From the NCBI RefSeq assembly GCF_009936045.1, contig NZ_QWEQ01000005.1:1-64000 (forward strand): a stretch of 64,000 bases of DNA, written 5' to 3'. The notes beneath the pieces are model-generated. The model had not been told where the DNA came from. It was given only the letters and a program-made list of their open reading frames with translations, and ran no database searches. A program made the translations under genes and the position numbers. This document shows positions 23,928 to 33,254 of the stretch, in pieces. Numbering within the stretch: the first letter of the stretch is position 1; every line of letters begins with the position of its first letter. Origin of the DNA: Emergencia sp. 1XD21-10 (GTDB lineage: Bacteria; Bacillota; Clostridia; Peptostreptococcales; Anaerovoracaceae).

Positions 23928-25328
23928 TCAACTTGTAAAACATATCCGCACCGTGGTTCCGTTCCCCGGCGCAGATTCAATTTCCAGCTTTGCACCGTGA
24001 AGTTCCGCAACTTGAGAGACAATGCTAAGCCCCAAACCTACGCCGCCCAATTTGCGGGAACGAGACTTGTCCACCCGGTAAAAAGGCTCTGTGATTTTCT
24101 GAATTTCATCTGCTTTCATTCCATGACCTTCGTCTCGCACCCAAAGCACCCGGCAGCCAGCCTGCCTGCAGGCGCAAACCGTAATTCTGCCTTGAGGCAA
24201 AGATGCTTTTGCAGCATTTTCTACAAGATTTGCAAGCATGGAAAGAAGCAAGACTTCATCACCTTCAAGTTCAGAAATATTTGCCTGCATCGTCAAGGTT
24301 AGCCCTCTCTCTGCCAGAATTGGACTCATTGCAGCCTTTAAGGCTTCAAACAACTCCGCCACATTGACTTTCCCAAGCTGAATTTGCTCCCCGCGCAAAT
24401 AAGCCAGTGCCAGCAGCTTTTCCGACAAATTCTTTAGCCTAAGCGCCGCATCATACAGATGCTCTGCGGCAAGTTCCCGCTCTTCCTCCGTGGTGTTGAC
24501 CTTTTGCAGATACTCCGCATAACCTAAAATCGATGTGACTGGGGTTTTCATCTCATGAGTCAGATCATCGATAAACCGCTGTCTGTCAGACGCTGCCTGT
24601 GCAAGCTGCGCCATATTTTCTTCAATCGATTCCGCCATCTGATTAAAATTCTGCGCAAGCTGCCCAAACTCATCACTTCTGCGCAGGTCAACTCTCTTGT
24701 TATAGGCGCCCCCTGCAATTTCAGCTGTCATTAAATGTAGCTGATCGATAGGCTTTGTCATGTGTCTCAGCAGGAAGTAAATGGCAGCTGCCATTGCGGC
24801 TATAACCGCCAGATTCAGAATCAGGAACATGCGGCTGACCTCTTTACGAAATCCGTCCAGCTGGCTAATATCTCGTCCGTAGACCAGCGTTAAATGAGGA
24901 TAATCTGGAATTTTGGATGCGACAAAGACATATCTCCTGCCTTCCCACATTCCGTCCATGGTGTTTTTATGTTCCGTATCCGAAAGGTGCAGAAGCTTTA
25001 GCGCAGGCACTTCCAATTCCCCATAAATCGCTGTATCTTCTTCATACAATGCCAAGACAACCCCTTGAGGTTTATAGTACTCCCCAAGAGGCTGCAAAAG
25101 GGCAGTCAGCCGGTCCTCGTTCCAAGCGGCATCTCCATAAACAGTTTCCGCATTAGAAATTCTGCCGGTAACCGAGGATAAAATGACGTTCTGCTCACGA
25201 ATGCTGTTATTCGTCTCTCTCTCCCTGTTAAAATCATAGACGCGGCTGGTCAAAATATATACGCCGGCATCAAAAGCAATCACGAAAATGAGCAGCGTGC
25301 CTAAAAAGATTTTTTGCCAAAATTTCAT
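23928..25328 (-). CDS. Sensor histidine kinase
   Basis: This 466-residue kinase has two membrane segments (about 7-29 and 168-188) around a 140-residue extracytoplasmic domain, a HAMP linker (from about 190), the phospho-acceptor His258 (DLTHEMKTPVTSILGYAEYL), and an HATPase domain with VENAAKAS, DEGHGM and GGVGLGLSIV. The start codon overlaps the response regulator stop by one base (TAATG). The adjacent lipoprotein/ABC operon is its likely target, giving a sense-and-export unit. Confidence 0.95.
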   Translation of the reverse strand: MKFWQKIFLGTLLIFVIAFDAGVYILTSRVYDFNRERETNNSIREQNVILSSVTGRISNAETVYGDAAWNEDRLTALLQPLGEYYKPQGVVLALYEEDTAIYGELEVPALKLLHLSDTEHKNTMDGMWEGRRYVFVASKIPDYPHLTLVYGRDISQLDGFRKEVSRMFLILNLAVIAAMAAAIYFLLRHMTKPIDQLHLMTAEIAGGAYNKRVDLRRSDEFGQLAQNFNQMAESIEENMAQLAQAASDRQRFIDDLTHEMKTPVTSILGYAEYLQKVNTTEEERELAAEHLYDAALRLKNLSEKLLALAYLRGEQIQLGKVNVAELFEALKAAMSPILAERGLTLTMQANISELEGDEVLLLSMLANLVENAAKASLPQGRITVCACRQAGCRVLWVRDEGHGMKADEIQKITEPFYRVDKSRSRKLGGVGLGLSIVSQVAELHGAKLEIESAPGNGTTVRICFTS

Positions 25329-25984
25329 TATCGCACCTCCAGACGGTACCCATGCTTATATACCGTCTTAATGTAATCTTCCAGTTTCAGCTTCTTCCGC
25401 AGTTTTGTGATGTGCACGTCCACAGTGCGGGTGTCGCCAAAATAGTCATAGCCCCACGCCAGATTCAAAAGTTTTTCGCGGGACAATGCGATATTGCGGT
25501 TTTGAATCAGCACCTCCAGCAGTTCAAATTCTCTGTTGGTCAGTTCTACTGTCCCGCCGTCCACCGCAGCCGTTCGCTGATCCAGATAAACCACAGTTCG
25601 TCCAATTTCAAATACCCGCTGCGCACTGCCTGTCCGTCGCAAAACTGCTTCCACCCGTGCATGCAACTCCACCGCTTCAAAAGGTTTTGTCAGATAATCG
25701 TCAGCACCAAGATTCAGCCCTTTCACCTTATCTGCGGTGGAGTCTTTCGCCGTGAGAAAAATTACAGGTTTTTCTCCAAATACCTTTTGTTCCATCAGCG
25801 AAAAACCATCTCTTTCAGGCAGCATCACATCCAGTAAAATCAGCGCTGGCTGCCATTGCTCCATCACGGCAGCCGCTTCTTTGCCGTCAAATGCCTGCTG
25901 GCACACATGTCCTGCCAGCCTCAAATTCAATACAATCAAGTCGCTGATTGCCTTTTCGTCTTCAACTATGAGAATATTCGCCAT
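25328..25984 (-). CDS. OmpR-family response regulator
   Basis: The 218-residue protein has a receiver domain (EDE at 8-10, phospho-acceptor Asp52 in LLDVMLPERDG, Lys in FLTAKDS, TKPFEAVEL) and a winged-helix DNA-binding domain (ELTNREFELLEVLIQN, TVDVHITKLRKKL, KTVYKHGYRL). It is the first gene of the 19463-25984 run; a TATAAT element precedes it at about 26019 on the minus strand. Confidence 0.95.
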   Translation of the reverse strand: MANILIVEDEKAISDLIVLNLRLAGHVCQQAFDGKEAAAVMEQWQPALILLDVMLPERDGFSLMEQKVFGEKPVIFLTAKDSTADKVKGLNLGADDYLTKPFEAVELHARVEAVLRRTGSAQRVFEIGRTVVYLDQRTAAVDGGTVELTNREFELLEVLIQNRNIALSREKLLNLAWGYDYFGDTRTVDVHITKLRKKLKLEDYIKTVYKHGYRLEVR

Positions 25985-26130
25985 CTTGCCTCCCTGCTTT
26001 CTTTCTCGTTATGGATCTATTATAACAAAAACATGTTAGAAAGTTGTAAAGAAAGATAAATCAGTCCGACTTGTTCCAGTCCAAGACCTGTGTTATGATA
26101 CTAGAAAACCCCCAGAAAGGAACGAATACT

Positions 26131-26877
26131 ATGATTATATATTTCACCGGCACCGGAAACAGTCGCCATCTGGCGCAGCAGCTAGCAAAAATTCTGGACG
26201 ACGACTGCATCTCCGCCGTTTCCTATATTAAAGAAAACAAAGTCGGCGACTTCCATTCGGAAAAAGCCTACATCTTCGTCTGTCCAGTCTATGCGTGGCA
26301 AATGCCTCACATCTTTGAGGAATTTTTAAATAAAAGTACTTTTTCCGGAAGCACTGACTGCTATTTTGTCATGAACTGCGGAGATGAAATCGGAAATGCC
26401 GAGAAAGGCATCAAAGCTTTTTGCGCTCGCAAAGGATTTCAATATCGAGGGGTATTGGGTATAAAAATGCCAGAAAATTACATTGCTATCTTCCGTGCAC
26501 CCGATGAAGAAACAGAGAAAAGAATTATCACTGCCGCTGATAAGAAAATTGCCCGTGCGGCAGAGACAATTCGCCACAGAGAAGCCTTTCCGCCATGCAA
26601 TATTACTGCCATCGACAAGCTAAAAAGCGGCATAGTCAACAAGACTTTTTATAAGATGGTTATTTCTGACAAAAAATTCCATACCACTGAAAGATGTACC
26701 GGCTGCGGCGCTTGCGCCAAAAGCTGTATGCTCAATAACATCATTATCAAAGACGGAAAGCCTTCCTGGGGCGGTAGCTGCACCCACTGCATGGCATGTA
26801 TCTGCGGCTGCCCTGAAGAAGCCATCGAATACGGCAAGCACACCGTTGGCCTTCGCAGATATTTCTTAGAAGACTAA
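26131..26877 (+). CDS. EFR1-type flavodoxin/ferredoxin protein
   Basis: This 248-residue protein joins a flavodoxin-like domain (IIYFTGTGNSRHLAQQLA, the FMN phosphate loop) to two 4Fe-4S motifs (CTGCGACAKSCMLN and CTHCMACICGCPEEAI). Proteins of this EFR1 type are common in anaerobic Clostridia and probably shuttle electrons. The ATG at 26131 follows AGAAAGGAAC; the frame upstream to 26071 lacks support. It is a single-gene unit divergent from the two-component system. Confidence 0.93.
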   Translation: MIIYFTGTGNSRHLAQQLAKILDDDCISAVSYIKENKVGDFHSEKAYIFVCPVYAWQMPHIFEEFLNKSTFSGSTDCYFVMNCGDEIGNAEKGIKAFCARKGFQYRGVLGIKMPENYIAIFRAPDEETEKRIITAADKKIARAAETIRHREAFPPCNITAIDKLKSGIVNKTFYKMVISDKKFHTTERCTGCGACAKSCMLNNIIIKDGKPSWGGSCTHCMACICGCPEEAIEYGKHTVGLRRYFLED

Positions 26878-26905
26878 ACTTTTACAAAGAAACTCCAAAA
26901 AACAG

Positions 26906-26949
26906 AAAACTCGAAGAAAAGATACTCTCATTTCCTTCGAGTTTTTTAT
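26906..26949. terminator. Bidirectional terminator
   Basis: AAAACTCGAAG and CTTCGAGTTTT form an 11-bp stem, with T-runs on both strands. It lies between convergent genes and should serve both. Confidence 0.85.
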
Positions 26950-26963
26950 TTTGACAAAAATGC

Positions 26964-27416
26964 CTACACTCTCATGGCTTCGCTTCGCTCTCCGATTACC
27001 ATAAAACTGCTCATGGAAGTTGCACAGAGCTTTCCGCTCTGTCTGTCATATGCTTTTCCGATGGTTCTGACCATGCGCCGCCCCACATTGTTATAATCGA
27101 TATGGAACACGTACTGCGTACCGTTAAAAGGTTTCAAAAAACTGACAGAAAGATCTATCGTTGTCACATTCTTCTGGGTCAGCGCCACAGCGCCCATGCC
27201 TGTAGCCGTATCGAAGAGACTACAAATGACACCGCCGTGAACATCACCTGATGGGTTCTTACTCCACTCCCCTACATCAAATCCCAGTTCAATCCACTTT
27301 TCCTCAATATTACAATCCAGATAGTAAAGTCCCAGTCTGTTATTAAGCCGCTCCGGCTGCTTCGCCGCGCTTCCCGTCACACTCTTTAATTCTTCAACAA
27401 ATTCTGTCTGATTCAA
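26964..27416 (-). CDS. Hotdog-fold thioesterase, PaaI-like
   Basis: This 150-residue acyl-CoA thioesterase of the PaaI kind has the HGG motif (GDVHGGVICSLFDTATG), with Asp as the probable catalytic residue, and the strand TTIDLSVSFLKPF. The substrate is unknown. It stands alone; the gap upstream holds a palindrome array. Confidence 0.85.
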   Translation of the reverse strand: MNQTEFVEELKSVTGSAAKQPERLNNRLGLYYLDCNIEEKWIELGFDVGEWSKNPSGDVHGGVICSLFDTATGMGAVALTQKNVTTIDLSVSFLKPFNGTQYVFHIDYNNVGRRMVRTIGKAYDRQSGKLCATSMSSFMVIGERSEAMRV

Positions 27417-27516
27417 AACGACTTCCCTGCCTTTCCCTCTTCATATATCACTAAACCATGCTATCACAACTTTGCGATTTTTTCAATGGCCGCTTTCGAC
27501 GGTTCTCGCTCAGTCT

Positions 27517-27686
27517 GTGACAGATTTTCGAATTTGCCTCCGTTTTGTCACCAAAATAAACGAATTCCAACTCCATTTTCCCTCAAATCGTGACAACTGC
27601 GACAGTTTTCCGCTAGCCTGTCACTATAGTCACTATATTTCAAGAAATTCGTTGACAAAAATAACGCTTTTGGATAACTCTGTCAC
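27517..27686. repeat. Array of three 35-bp palindromes (GTGACA family)
   Basis: Units lie at 27517-27551, 27590-27624 and 27652-27686. Each is exactly 35 bp, with arms GTGACA and TGTCAC (the third starts TTGACA) and a variable 23-bp centre. They fill the gap between the thioesterase and the 27838 operon, where I see no gene. The layout is like the 34-bp family at 19080-19415, but the arms differ. Confidence 0.75.
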
Positions 27687-27768
27687 AGGTACAGCAAAAG
27701 GTATATTTTAACCGCAAATTCCCAATTTTATATATCTTTCTATATATTTTATATTTTCTGAAATACGA

Positions 27769-27797
27769 TTGACAATTTTAAATTAATGTTATATTTT
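27769..27797 (+). promoter_or_regulatory. Promoter of the 27838-29021 operon
   Basis: TTGACA at 27769-27774 and TATTTT at 27792-27797, with a 17-bp spacer, lie in very AT-rich DNA. A strong ribosome binding site (AAAGGAGGAC) follows at 27821. Confidence 0.65.
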
Positions 27798-27837
27798 ATA
27801 TATAAGGATTTTATTAAGATAAAGGAGGACTAAAATC

Positions 27838-28428
27838 ATGAAAAACAAAACAAAATTCCACATCATTTTAACTGTTGTTACTATTCTAATTCTTAGCATG
27901 ACATGTACTTCTTTTGCTGACTCTGTCACGGAGGAATGTACAAAAACTGATTGCAATTTTTCAGAGATTGCTTTCACAGACTCAGAATCCGAAATGAGAA
28001 CTGCAATCCTTATTTCAGATGATGAGGCTGCACCTGTCATTGTGCCAATGTTCGATGGAAATTTGAAGCTTCCTTCAGATATCACGCCATCTTCCATTGC
28101 GACTTACCAAGGCTACTTTAAAGTTCATAGCTGGAAAGGCTCTAATATTACTTTTGGAGTCGGCATTACATGTTCTCATTCAATATTGACAAGCTATCAC
28201 GCTGACATTGAAATTTGGGATGCTAATTTGCTTAATCATAAACTGTTAAGCAGCGCAACAATTGACATTCCATCAATCGGCACAACTAAAACGCTCGTAA
28301 ATGATAAAACCATGTACACTGGTTCTTCCGTAAAAGAAGTACTGATTCGAGTGAAGAATATTAAAGTTACTACAACTGCCGGTCCGATTTCCAGAGAAGC
28401 TGTCAACGGCACATTTAAGAGACCATGA
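27838..28428 (+). CDS. Secreted protein of unknown function
   Basis: This 196-residue protein has a clear signal peptide (KNKTKFHIILTVVTILILSM, cleavage likely near SFA-DS). The mature part is rich in Ser, Thr and Ile with alternating hydrophobic residues (YFKVHSWKGSNITFGVGITC, VLIRVKNIKVTTTAGP), suggesting a beta-sandwich. I do not recognise a family. It has a strong promoter and ribosome binding site and overlaps the next gene by 4 bp, so the two form an operon. Confidence 0.75.
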   Translation: MKNKTKFHIILTVVTILILSMTCTSFADSVTEECTKTDCNFSEIAFTDSESEMRTAILISDDEAAPVIVPMFDGNLKLPSDITPSSIATYQGYFKVHSWKGSNITFGVGITCSHSILTSYHADIEIWDANLLNHKLLSSATIDIPSIGTTKTLVNDKTMYTGSSVKEVLIRVKNIKVTTTAGPISREAVNGTFKRP

Positions 28429-29021
28429 AACAAGAATCTTTAGTTATCATAAATCATATTGCGCTTCAATTTTCACTAGCGAAAATGCGCTTTGCAGATA
28501 CCTTCACTGTACCTTCTATGCTGTGCGACAATGTATATGTGACAAAAATAGATCCAATTGATGGCCATACCTTACGTAAAGCTTATTTGTCTGTAAACCG
28601 CTCCAAAACCGAGGCGAATGAACCCTACGCTGTTGGAATACCTAAACAGGAATATTTATCTGCCTTTGATGATTGCGCTACCGGAAAGTTCCTTAACGAA
28701 GGTCTTTCTTATCTCTGCTTAGGAACTCCCACAAAAGCAAAAAAAGCCGAAAACTCCTATGAACGTATTCCTTTTACAGTTCCATCGGAAACGCCGGTTT
28801 TAGCAGAAGGAAAAGAGTGGAGCTTATTTGTAGAGTTTCTGAAGGAGACAGCTTTACTACAAGGCGTATGTTCTATTCCAGTCTTTGGATATACGTTCAC
28901 ACAGCTGCAAAAAAATCCTCACGTTGCAGCGTTATCAAAAACATTTTCTCAAATGTACTTTGCCGCACAAACATTCGAGACCTCTGCATTTTCATTTTCC
29001 TTTTTGGAACTTTACCTTTAA
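28425..29021 (+). CDS. Conserved-looking protein of unknown function
   Basis: This 198-residue soluble protein (starts KQESLVIINHIALQFSLA) has no signal peptide or membrane helix and no motif I recognise. The ATGA overlap with the secreted protein gene implies coupled translation. The product could process, chaperone or bind the secreted partner, but nothing in the sequence proves it. Confidence 0.7.
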   Translation: MKQESLVIINHIALQFSLAKMRFADTFTVPSMLCDNVYVTKIDPIDGHTLRKAYLSVNRSKTEANEPYAVGIPKQEYLSAFDDCATGKFLNEGLSYLCLGTPTKAKKAENSYERIPFTVPSETPVLAEGKEWSLFVEFLKETALLQGVCSIPVFGYTFTQLQKNPHVAALSKTFSQMYFAAQTFETSAFSFSFLELYL

Positions 29022-29042
29022 CAAATATGATTTTTGCAGTAA

Positions 29043-29080
29043 AACACCCCGGCAACAAAATCTTGCCGAGGTGTTCTTTA
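29043..29080. terminator. Terminator between convergent operons
   Basis: AACACCCCGGCAA and TTGCCGAGGTGTT pair with one mismatch around a short loop and are followed by CTTTATT on the plus strand. Confidence 0.75.
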
Positions 29081-29094
29081 TTCCTAATCCATTT

Positions 29095-29781
29095 TCATTT
29101 AGCGCCAAAAACCGCCGCATCTTTCGCTCTCTTCTCAGCAAGGGTTTCTTCCAGCATCATATCCTTGACCTTCATCAGCCTGGTCTGATTACCACGCTCG
29201 TTTTCATCCAGCTTCATCTGGATATACTTGATGGTCGCCTGCAGCTTTGGAATCATGACGTATTCCAGAGCATTTACACGGCGGCGCGTTTTTTCCAGTT
29301 CCGCCGCCAGAAGCTGGGTCTGTTTTTCCTTTGCGGCAAGTTCTAAAAGCGCCGGAAACAAATCCGACAGCGCTCCTACCGCATTGTCCAATTCTCCCGA
29401 AGTTCTGGCAAAACCGTAAGGAAAGATATTGGTCGGATCCTCCGCCGTGGTCTTAAATCCAAAGACCGGAACATCCACGCTCATAATGTTTTTATTCTCC
29501 ACTTCCAGCAGAACCCCCTGCTTTGGAAACATCAGAGATTCTTCCATAACCTCCTGGCTCATCATGGCGCTGGCTACAGAAAAATTCCGGTACACACCGG
29601 ACAGGCTTTCTTCAACCTCTTTGCGAAGTCTGCCGTTTTCCCGCGCCAGCTCCAAAAATTCCTTCATCAGCTCGTCTCGCTTATCCTTGAGGAGCTTGTG
29701 ACCTCGGGTGGCAGTCTTCAGCCGCTTTTTTAAAGATGTGAGCATCATGCGGGTAGGATTTACATTCATTCTTTCAGCCAT
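29095..29781 (-). CDS. ntpD: V-type ATPase subunit D (central stalk)
   Basis: This 228-residue subunit D forms the long helical coiled coil of the rotor shaft. The N-terminus (MNVNPTRMMLTSLKKRLKTA, RGHKLLKDKRDELM) and the C-terminal helix (TRRRVNALEYVMIPKL) are diagnostic. It is the last gene of the operon, ending at a bidirectional terminator. Confidence 0.95.
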   Translation of the reverse strand: MAERMNVNPTRMMLTSLKKRLKTATRGHKLLKDKRDELMKEFLELARENGRLRKEVEESLSGVYRNFSVASAMMSQEVMEESLMFPKQGVLLEVENKNIMSVDVPVFGFKTTAEDPTNIFPYGFARTSGELDNAVGALSDLFPALLELAAKEKQTQLLAAELEKTRRRVNALEYVMIPKLQATIKYIQMKLDENERGNQTRLMKVKDMMLEETLAEKRAKDAAVFGAK

Positions 29782-29791
29782 AACGCCTCAC

Positions 29792-31159
29792 CTACCCTAA
29801 ATATTTCTCAATGTACTCGTCTTTGATTCTCTTCAGTTCGCTCTTTGGCAGAAGTTTCAGAAGCTCCCAGCCTAGATTCAGTGTTTCCTCGATAGTTCTA
29901 TCCTTTTCATACCCTTGGGATACGTACTGCTTTTCAAACTCCTGACTGAACTTTGCGTACATCAGGTCAATATCGGAAAGCGCCGCTTCGCCCAGAATAG
30001 TCATCAGTTCCAGAGATTCTTTTCCGCGGGCATATGCCGCAAAGAGCTGGTTCATGGTGTCCGCATGGTCTTCACGAGTTTTTCCTGCACCGATTCCCTT
30101 ATCTTTCAGACGGGAAAGCGACGGCAGTACATCGATCGGCGGCTGTACGCCTTTTCTGTAAAGGTCGCGGGACAAAATAATCTGTCCTTCGGTAATATAT
30201 CCGGTCAGGTCGGGAATCGGATGCGTCTTATCTTCTTCCGGCATAGTCAGAATCGGAATCATAGTGATAGAGCCCTCCTGCCCCCGCTTACGACCAGCTC
30301 TTTCGTACATAGTCGCAAGGTCGGTATAAAGATAACCCGGGTAGCCGCGGCGTCCCGGCACTTCCTTACGAGCTGCCGAAACTTCACGAAGGGCTTCCGC
30401 ATAGTTGGTAATATCGGTCATGATAACCAGAACATGCATGCCCAGATCAAATGCCAAATATTCCGCTGCGGTCAGCGCCATACGCGGCGTTGCGATACGT
30501 TCAACCGCCGGGTCGTTGGCAAGATTCATAAACATAACCGTTCTGTCGATAGCTCCTGTGCGGCGGAAGTCCGATGCAAAGAAATCCGCTTCTTCGTAGG
30601 TAATACCAATCGCTGCAAATACTACCGCAAAATTACTTTCACCACCGATTACTTTCGCCTGACGGGCAATCTGTGCCGCAAGATCAGCATGAGGAAGACC
30701 TGAAGCTGAGAAAATAGGCAGCTTCTGTCCTCTAACCAGTGTGTTCAGTCCGTCGATAGCAGATACACCGGTCTGAATAAATTCTGCCGGATAGTCTCTG
30801 GCTGCCGGATTCATCGGCAGACCGTTGATATCCAATCTTTTTTCGGCAATGATATCAGGACCGCCATCAGCAGGGCGTCCCATACCGTCAAAAACTCTGC
30901 CCAGCATTTCCGGAGAAACAGAAAGCTGATTGCCTCTTCCGAGAAACTTCACCGAACTTTCCGCAAGGTTAATGCCTGCAGCGCTTTCAAAGAGCTGCAC
31001 CAGAGCGTCCGTGCCGTTAATTTCCAAAACTTTGCATAACCGTTTTTCGCCGCTTTGCAGAATAATTTCGCCCAGTTCGTCGTAGGTCACATTTTCCACA
31101 TCTTTGACGAGCATTAAAGGCCCTGCAACTTCTGATATAGTCTTATATTCTTTCATCAT
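29792..31159 (-). CDS. ntpB: V-type ATPase subunit B
   Basis: This non-catalytic nucleotide-binding subunit of the V1 head has about 455 residues. It has the blocks [17 protein letters not shown] and [21 protein letters not shown] and lacks an intact P-loop (SASGLPHA in its place), as expected for B. ATGs at 31165, 31159 and 31156 are possible; 31159 has the best spacing from GGGAGG. The gene overlaps ntpA. Confidence 0.96.
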   Translation of the reverse strand: MMKEYKTISEVAGPLMLVKDVENVTYDELGEIILQSGEKRLCKVLEINGTDALVQLFESAAGINLAESSVKFLGRGNQLSVSPEMLGRVFDGMGRPADGGPDIIAEKRLDINGLPMNPAARDYPAEFIQTGVSAIDGLNTLVRGQKLPIFSASGLPHADLAAQIARQAKVIGGESNFAVVFAAIGITYEEADFFASDFRRTGAIDRTVMFMNLANDPAVERIATPRMALTAAEYLAFDLGMHVLVIMTDITNYAEALREVSAARKEVPGRRGYPGYLYTDLATMYERAGRKRGQEGSITMIPILTMPEEDKTHPIPDLTGYITEGQIILSRDLYRKGVQPPIDVLPSLSRLKDKGIGAGKTREDHADTMNQLFAAYARGKESLELMTILGEAALSDIDLMYAKFSQEFEKQYVSQGYEKDRTIEETLNLGWELLKLLPKSELKRIKDEYIEKYLG

Positions 31160-32930
31160 CGTCATCAGCCTCCCCTCTGGTCAAATCCCCAATAGACTGC
31201 TTCATGGTGTTCATAATTTCGTCGTAGGTTTCGTCAACCTTAGCTTCCTCTACATACTTAAATCTACCGATGGACTCACGTTCAGAAAGCCCTGTCAATG
31301 CGTCAAAATCAGCACCTTTGCCCACTGCATCCTTCGCCATCTCGTAGTAACCCAAAATCAGTTTCAGCATTTTAAACTGTTTGTCTAAGGAAGCATAAGT
31401 ATCCACATCGTGGAACGCATTCTGATGGAGATAGTCTTCGCGAATAGAACGCGCCGCTTCCAATTTCAGGCGGTCTTCAAAGGACAAAGCGTCCACGCCG
31501 ACCAGCTGTACGATTTCCTGCAGCTCCGCCTCTTCTTGCAAAAGCAGCAGCGCCTGTGCGCGCAGCGCAGGAAACTCTTTGCTGACGTTTTCTTCATACC
31601 ACTTAGTTAGGCGATCTACATAAAGGGAATAGCTCTGCAGCCAGTTAATAGCTGGGAAGTGACGCTTGTAGGCGAGAGAAGAATCCAGGCACCAGAACAC
31701 CTTTACAATACGTAGTGTTGCCTGAGAAACCGGCTCAGAAATATCACCGCCCGGAGGAGATACTGCACCGATGGCGGAAAGCGCACCGAGTCTTCCTTCT
31801 TTACCCAGAGAAATAACTCTACCAGCCCTTTCATAGAACTGTGCCAGTCTGGATGCCAGATAAGCAGGGTATCCTTCTTCGCCCGGCATTTCCTCAAGAC
31901 GACCGCTCATTTCACGAAGAGCTTCTGCCCATCTGGATGTAGAGTCAGCCATCAGCGCTACAGAATAACCCATATCTCTAAAATACTCTGCAATCGTAAT
32001 ACCAGTATAGATAGATGCTTCACGGGCCGCAACTGGCATATCTGAAGTGTTCGCGATGAGGACAGTTCTCTTCATCAATGACTCTCCCGTCCGTGGGTCT
32101 TTTAATTCAGGAAACTCCATCAGTACGTCGGTCATTTCGTTTCCGCGCTCACCGCAGCCGATATAGACTACGATATCTGCATCTGCCCATTTTGCCAGCT
32201 GATGCTGCACCACAGTTTTTCCGGAGCCGAATGGACCCGGTACTGCAGCAACGCCACCCTTTGCAATTGGGAACATAGTGTCGATCACACGCTGCCCTGT
32301 AACCAGCGGCATTTCAGGCACCAGTTTTTCTTTGTACGGTCTGCCACGGCGAACCGGCCATTTCTGCATCATGGTAAGCTCTGCCAGACTTCCATCTTCC
32401 TTGCGTACGGTGCACACCACTTCATCTACAGTAAAACTGCCGCCGGTGATGGATTCCACCGTACCACAAACGCCGTAAGGCACCATGATTTTCTGCTCTA
32501 CAATAACGGTTTCCTGCACTGTACCGATGATGTCGCCAGCCTCGACTTTGTCGCCGGCAGCGACTGCAGGGACAAATTCCCATTTCTTTTCTCTATCCAG
32601 TGACGGTACCTTAATACCTCTGGTGATATTTGCGCCAGCCACTTCGCGCATGGCGACGAGAGGTCTTTGAATACCGTCGTACATGGTCTCAATGAGTCCC
32701 GGCCCCAGTTCTACAGAAAGCTGAGCCCCTGTTGAAACTACCGGCGCGCCAGGTCCGATTCCTGCTGTTTCTTCATATACCTGAATGGACGCCATGTCAC
32801 CGCGCATTTCTATGATTTCACCGATTAACCCCTGATCTCCTACATGTACAACGTCGAACATATCGGCGTCTTCCATGCCCGAAGCGATGACCAGCGGCCC
32901 GGAAACCTTTACGATTTTTCCCTGACTCAT
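31143..32930 (-). CDS. ntpA: V-type ATPase subunit A (catalytic)
   Basis: This catalytic subunit of 595 residues has the P-loop [16 protein letters not shown], the V-type specific non-homologous insert, and [20 protein letters not shown]. It hydrolyses or makes ATP in the V1 head. It starts right after the subunit F/G gene and overlaps ntpB by 17-23 bp. Confidence 0.97.
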   Translation of the reverse strand: MSQGKIVKVSGPLVIASGMEDADMFDVVHVGDQGLIGEIIEMRGDMASIQVYEETAGIGPGAPVVSTGAQLSVELGPGLIETMYDGIQRPLVAMREVAGANITRGIKVPSLDREKKWEFVPAVAAGDKVEAGDIIGTVQETVIVEQKIMVPYGVCGTVESITGGSFTVDEVVCTVRKEDGSLAELTMMQKWPVRRGRPYKEKLVPEMPLVTGQRVIDTMFPIAKGGVAAVPGPFGSGKTVVQHQLAKWADADIVVYIGCGERGNEMTDVLMEFPELKDPRTGESLMKRTVLIANTSDMPVAAREASIYTGITIAEYFRDMGYSVALMADSTSRWAEALREMSGRLEEMPGEEGYPAYLASRLAQFYERAGRVISLGKEGRLGALSAIGAVSPPGGDISEPVSQATLRIVKVFWCLDSSLAYKRHFPAINWLQSYSLYVDRLTKWYEENVSKEFPALRAQALLLLQEEAELQEIVQLVGVDALSFEDRLKLEAARSIREDYLHQNAFHDVDTYASLDKQFKMLKLILGYYEMAKDAVGKGADFDALTGLSERESIGRFKYVEEAKVDETYDEIMNTMKQSIGDLTRGEADDDDERI

Positions 32931-33254
32931 CTATTTTTCACCTCCAAATAGTATGTCTGCTCCCACAGCACGCTCCACTGCCTTGCTTACGCTGCGCATA
33001 CCTTCTCCGGTTGCGCCTTCTTTTCCTGGAATGGAAATAATCGCAGGCAGTCTGCTGTCTTTGTATTTGTCAATTTCCTCCGCCATATCCTTTGCGAGCA
33101 CTTCTGTGATATAAATAATCGCATAGCCCTCTTTTACAAGTCGGCGCAGGATGCTCTTTGCTTCTTCGCTTTCAGCAGCGGGAAACACATCAAGTCCAAC
33201 AGCTTTAAAGCCCAGAACCGATTCCCTGCCGCCAATTACACCTATCTTATACAT
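32931..33254 (-). CDS. ntpG: V-type ATPase subunit F (ntpG)
   Basis: This small 107-residue rotor subunit has the typical start YKIGVIGGRESVLGFKAVG and the AIIYITEVLAKDM segment. It overlaps ntpC by 8 bp and abuts ntpA. Confidence 0.93.
   Translation of the reverse strand: MYKIGVIGGRESVLGFKAVGLDVFPAAESEEAKSILRRLVKEGYAIIYITEVLAKDMAEEIDKYKDSRLPAIISIPGKEGATGEGMRSVSKAVERAVGADILFGGEK

Noticed and set aside
27517-27686. Tandem intrinsic terminators
   Set aside because: The stems are only six pairs with a 23-base loop and there is no T-run after them.
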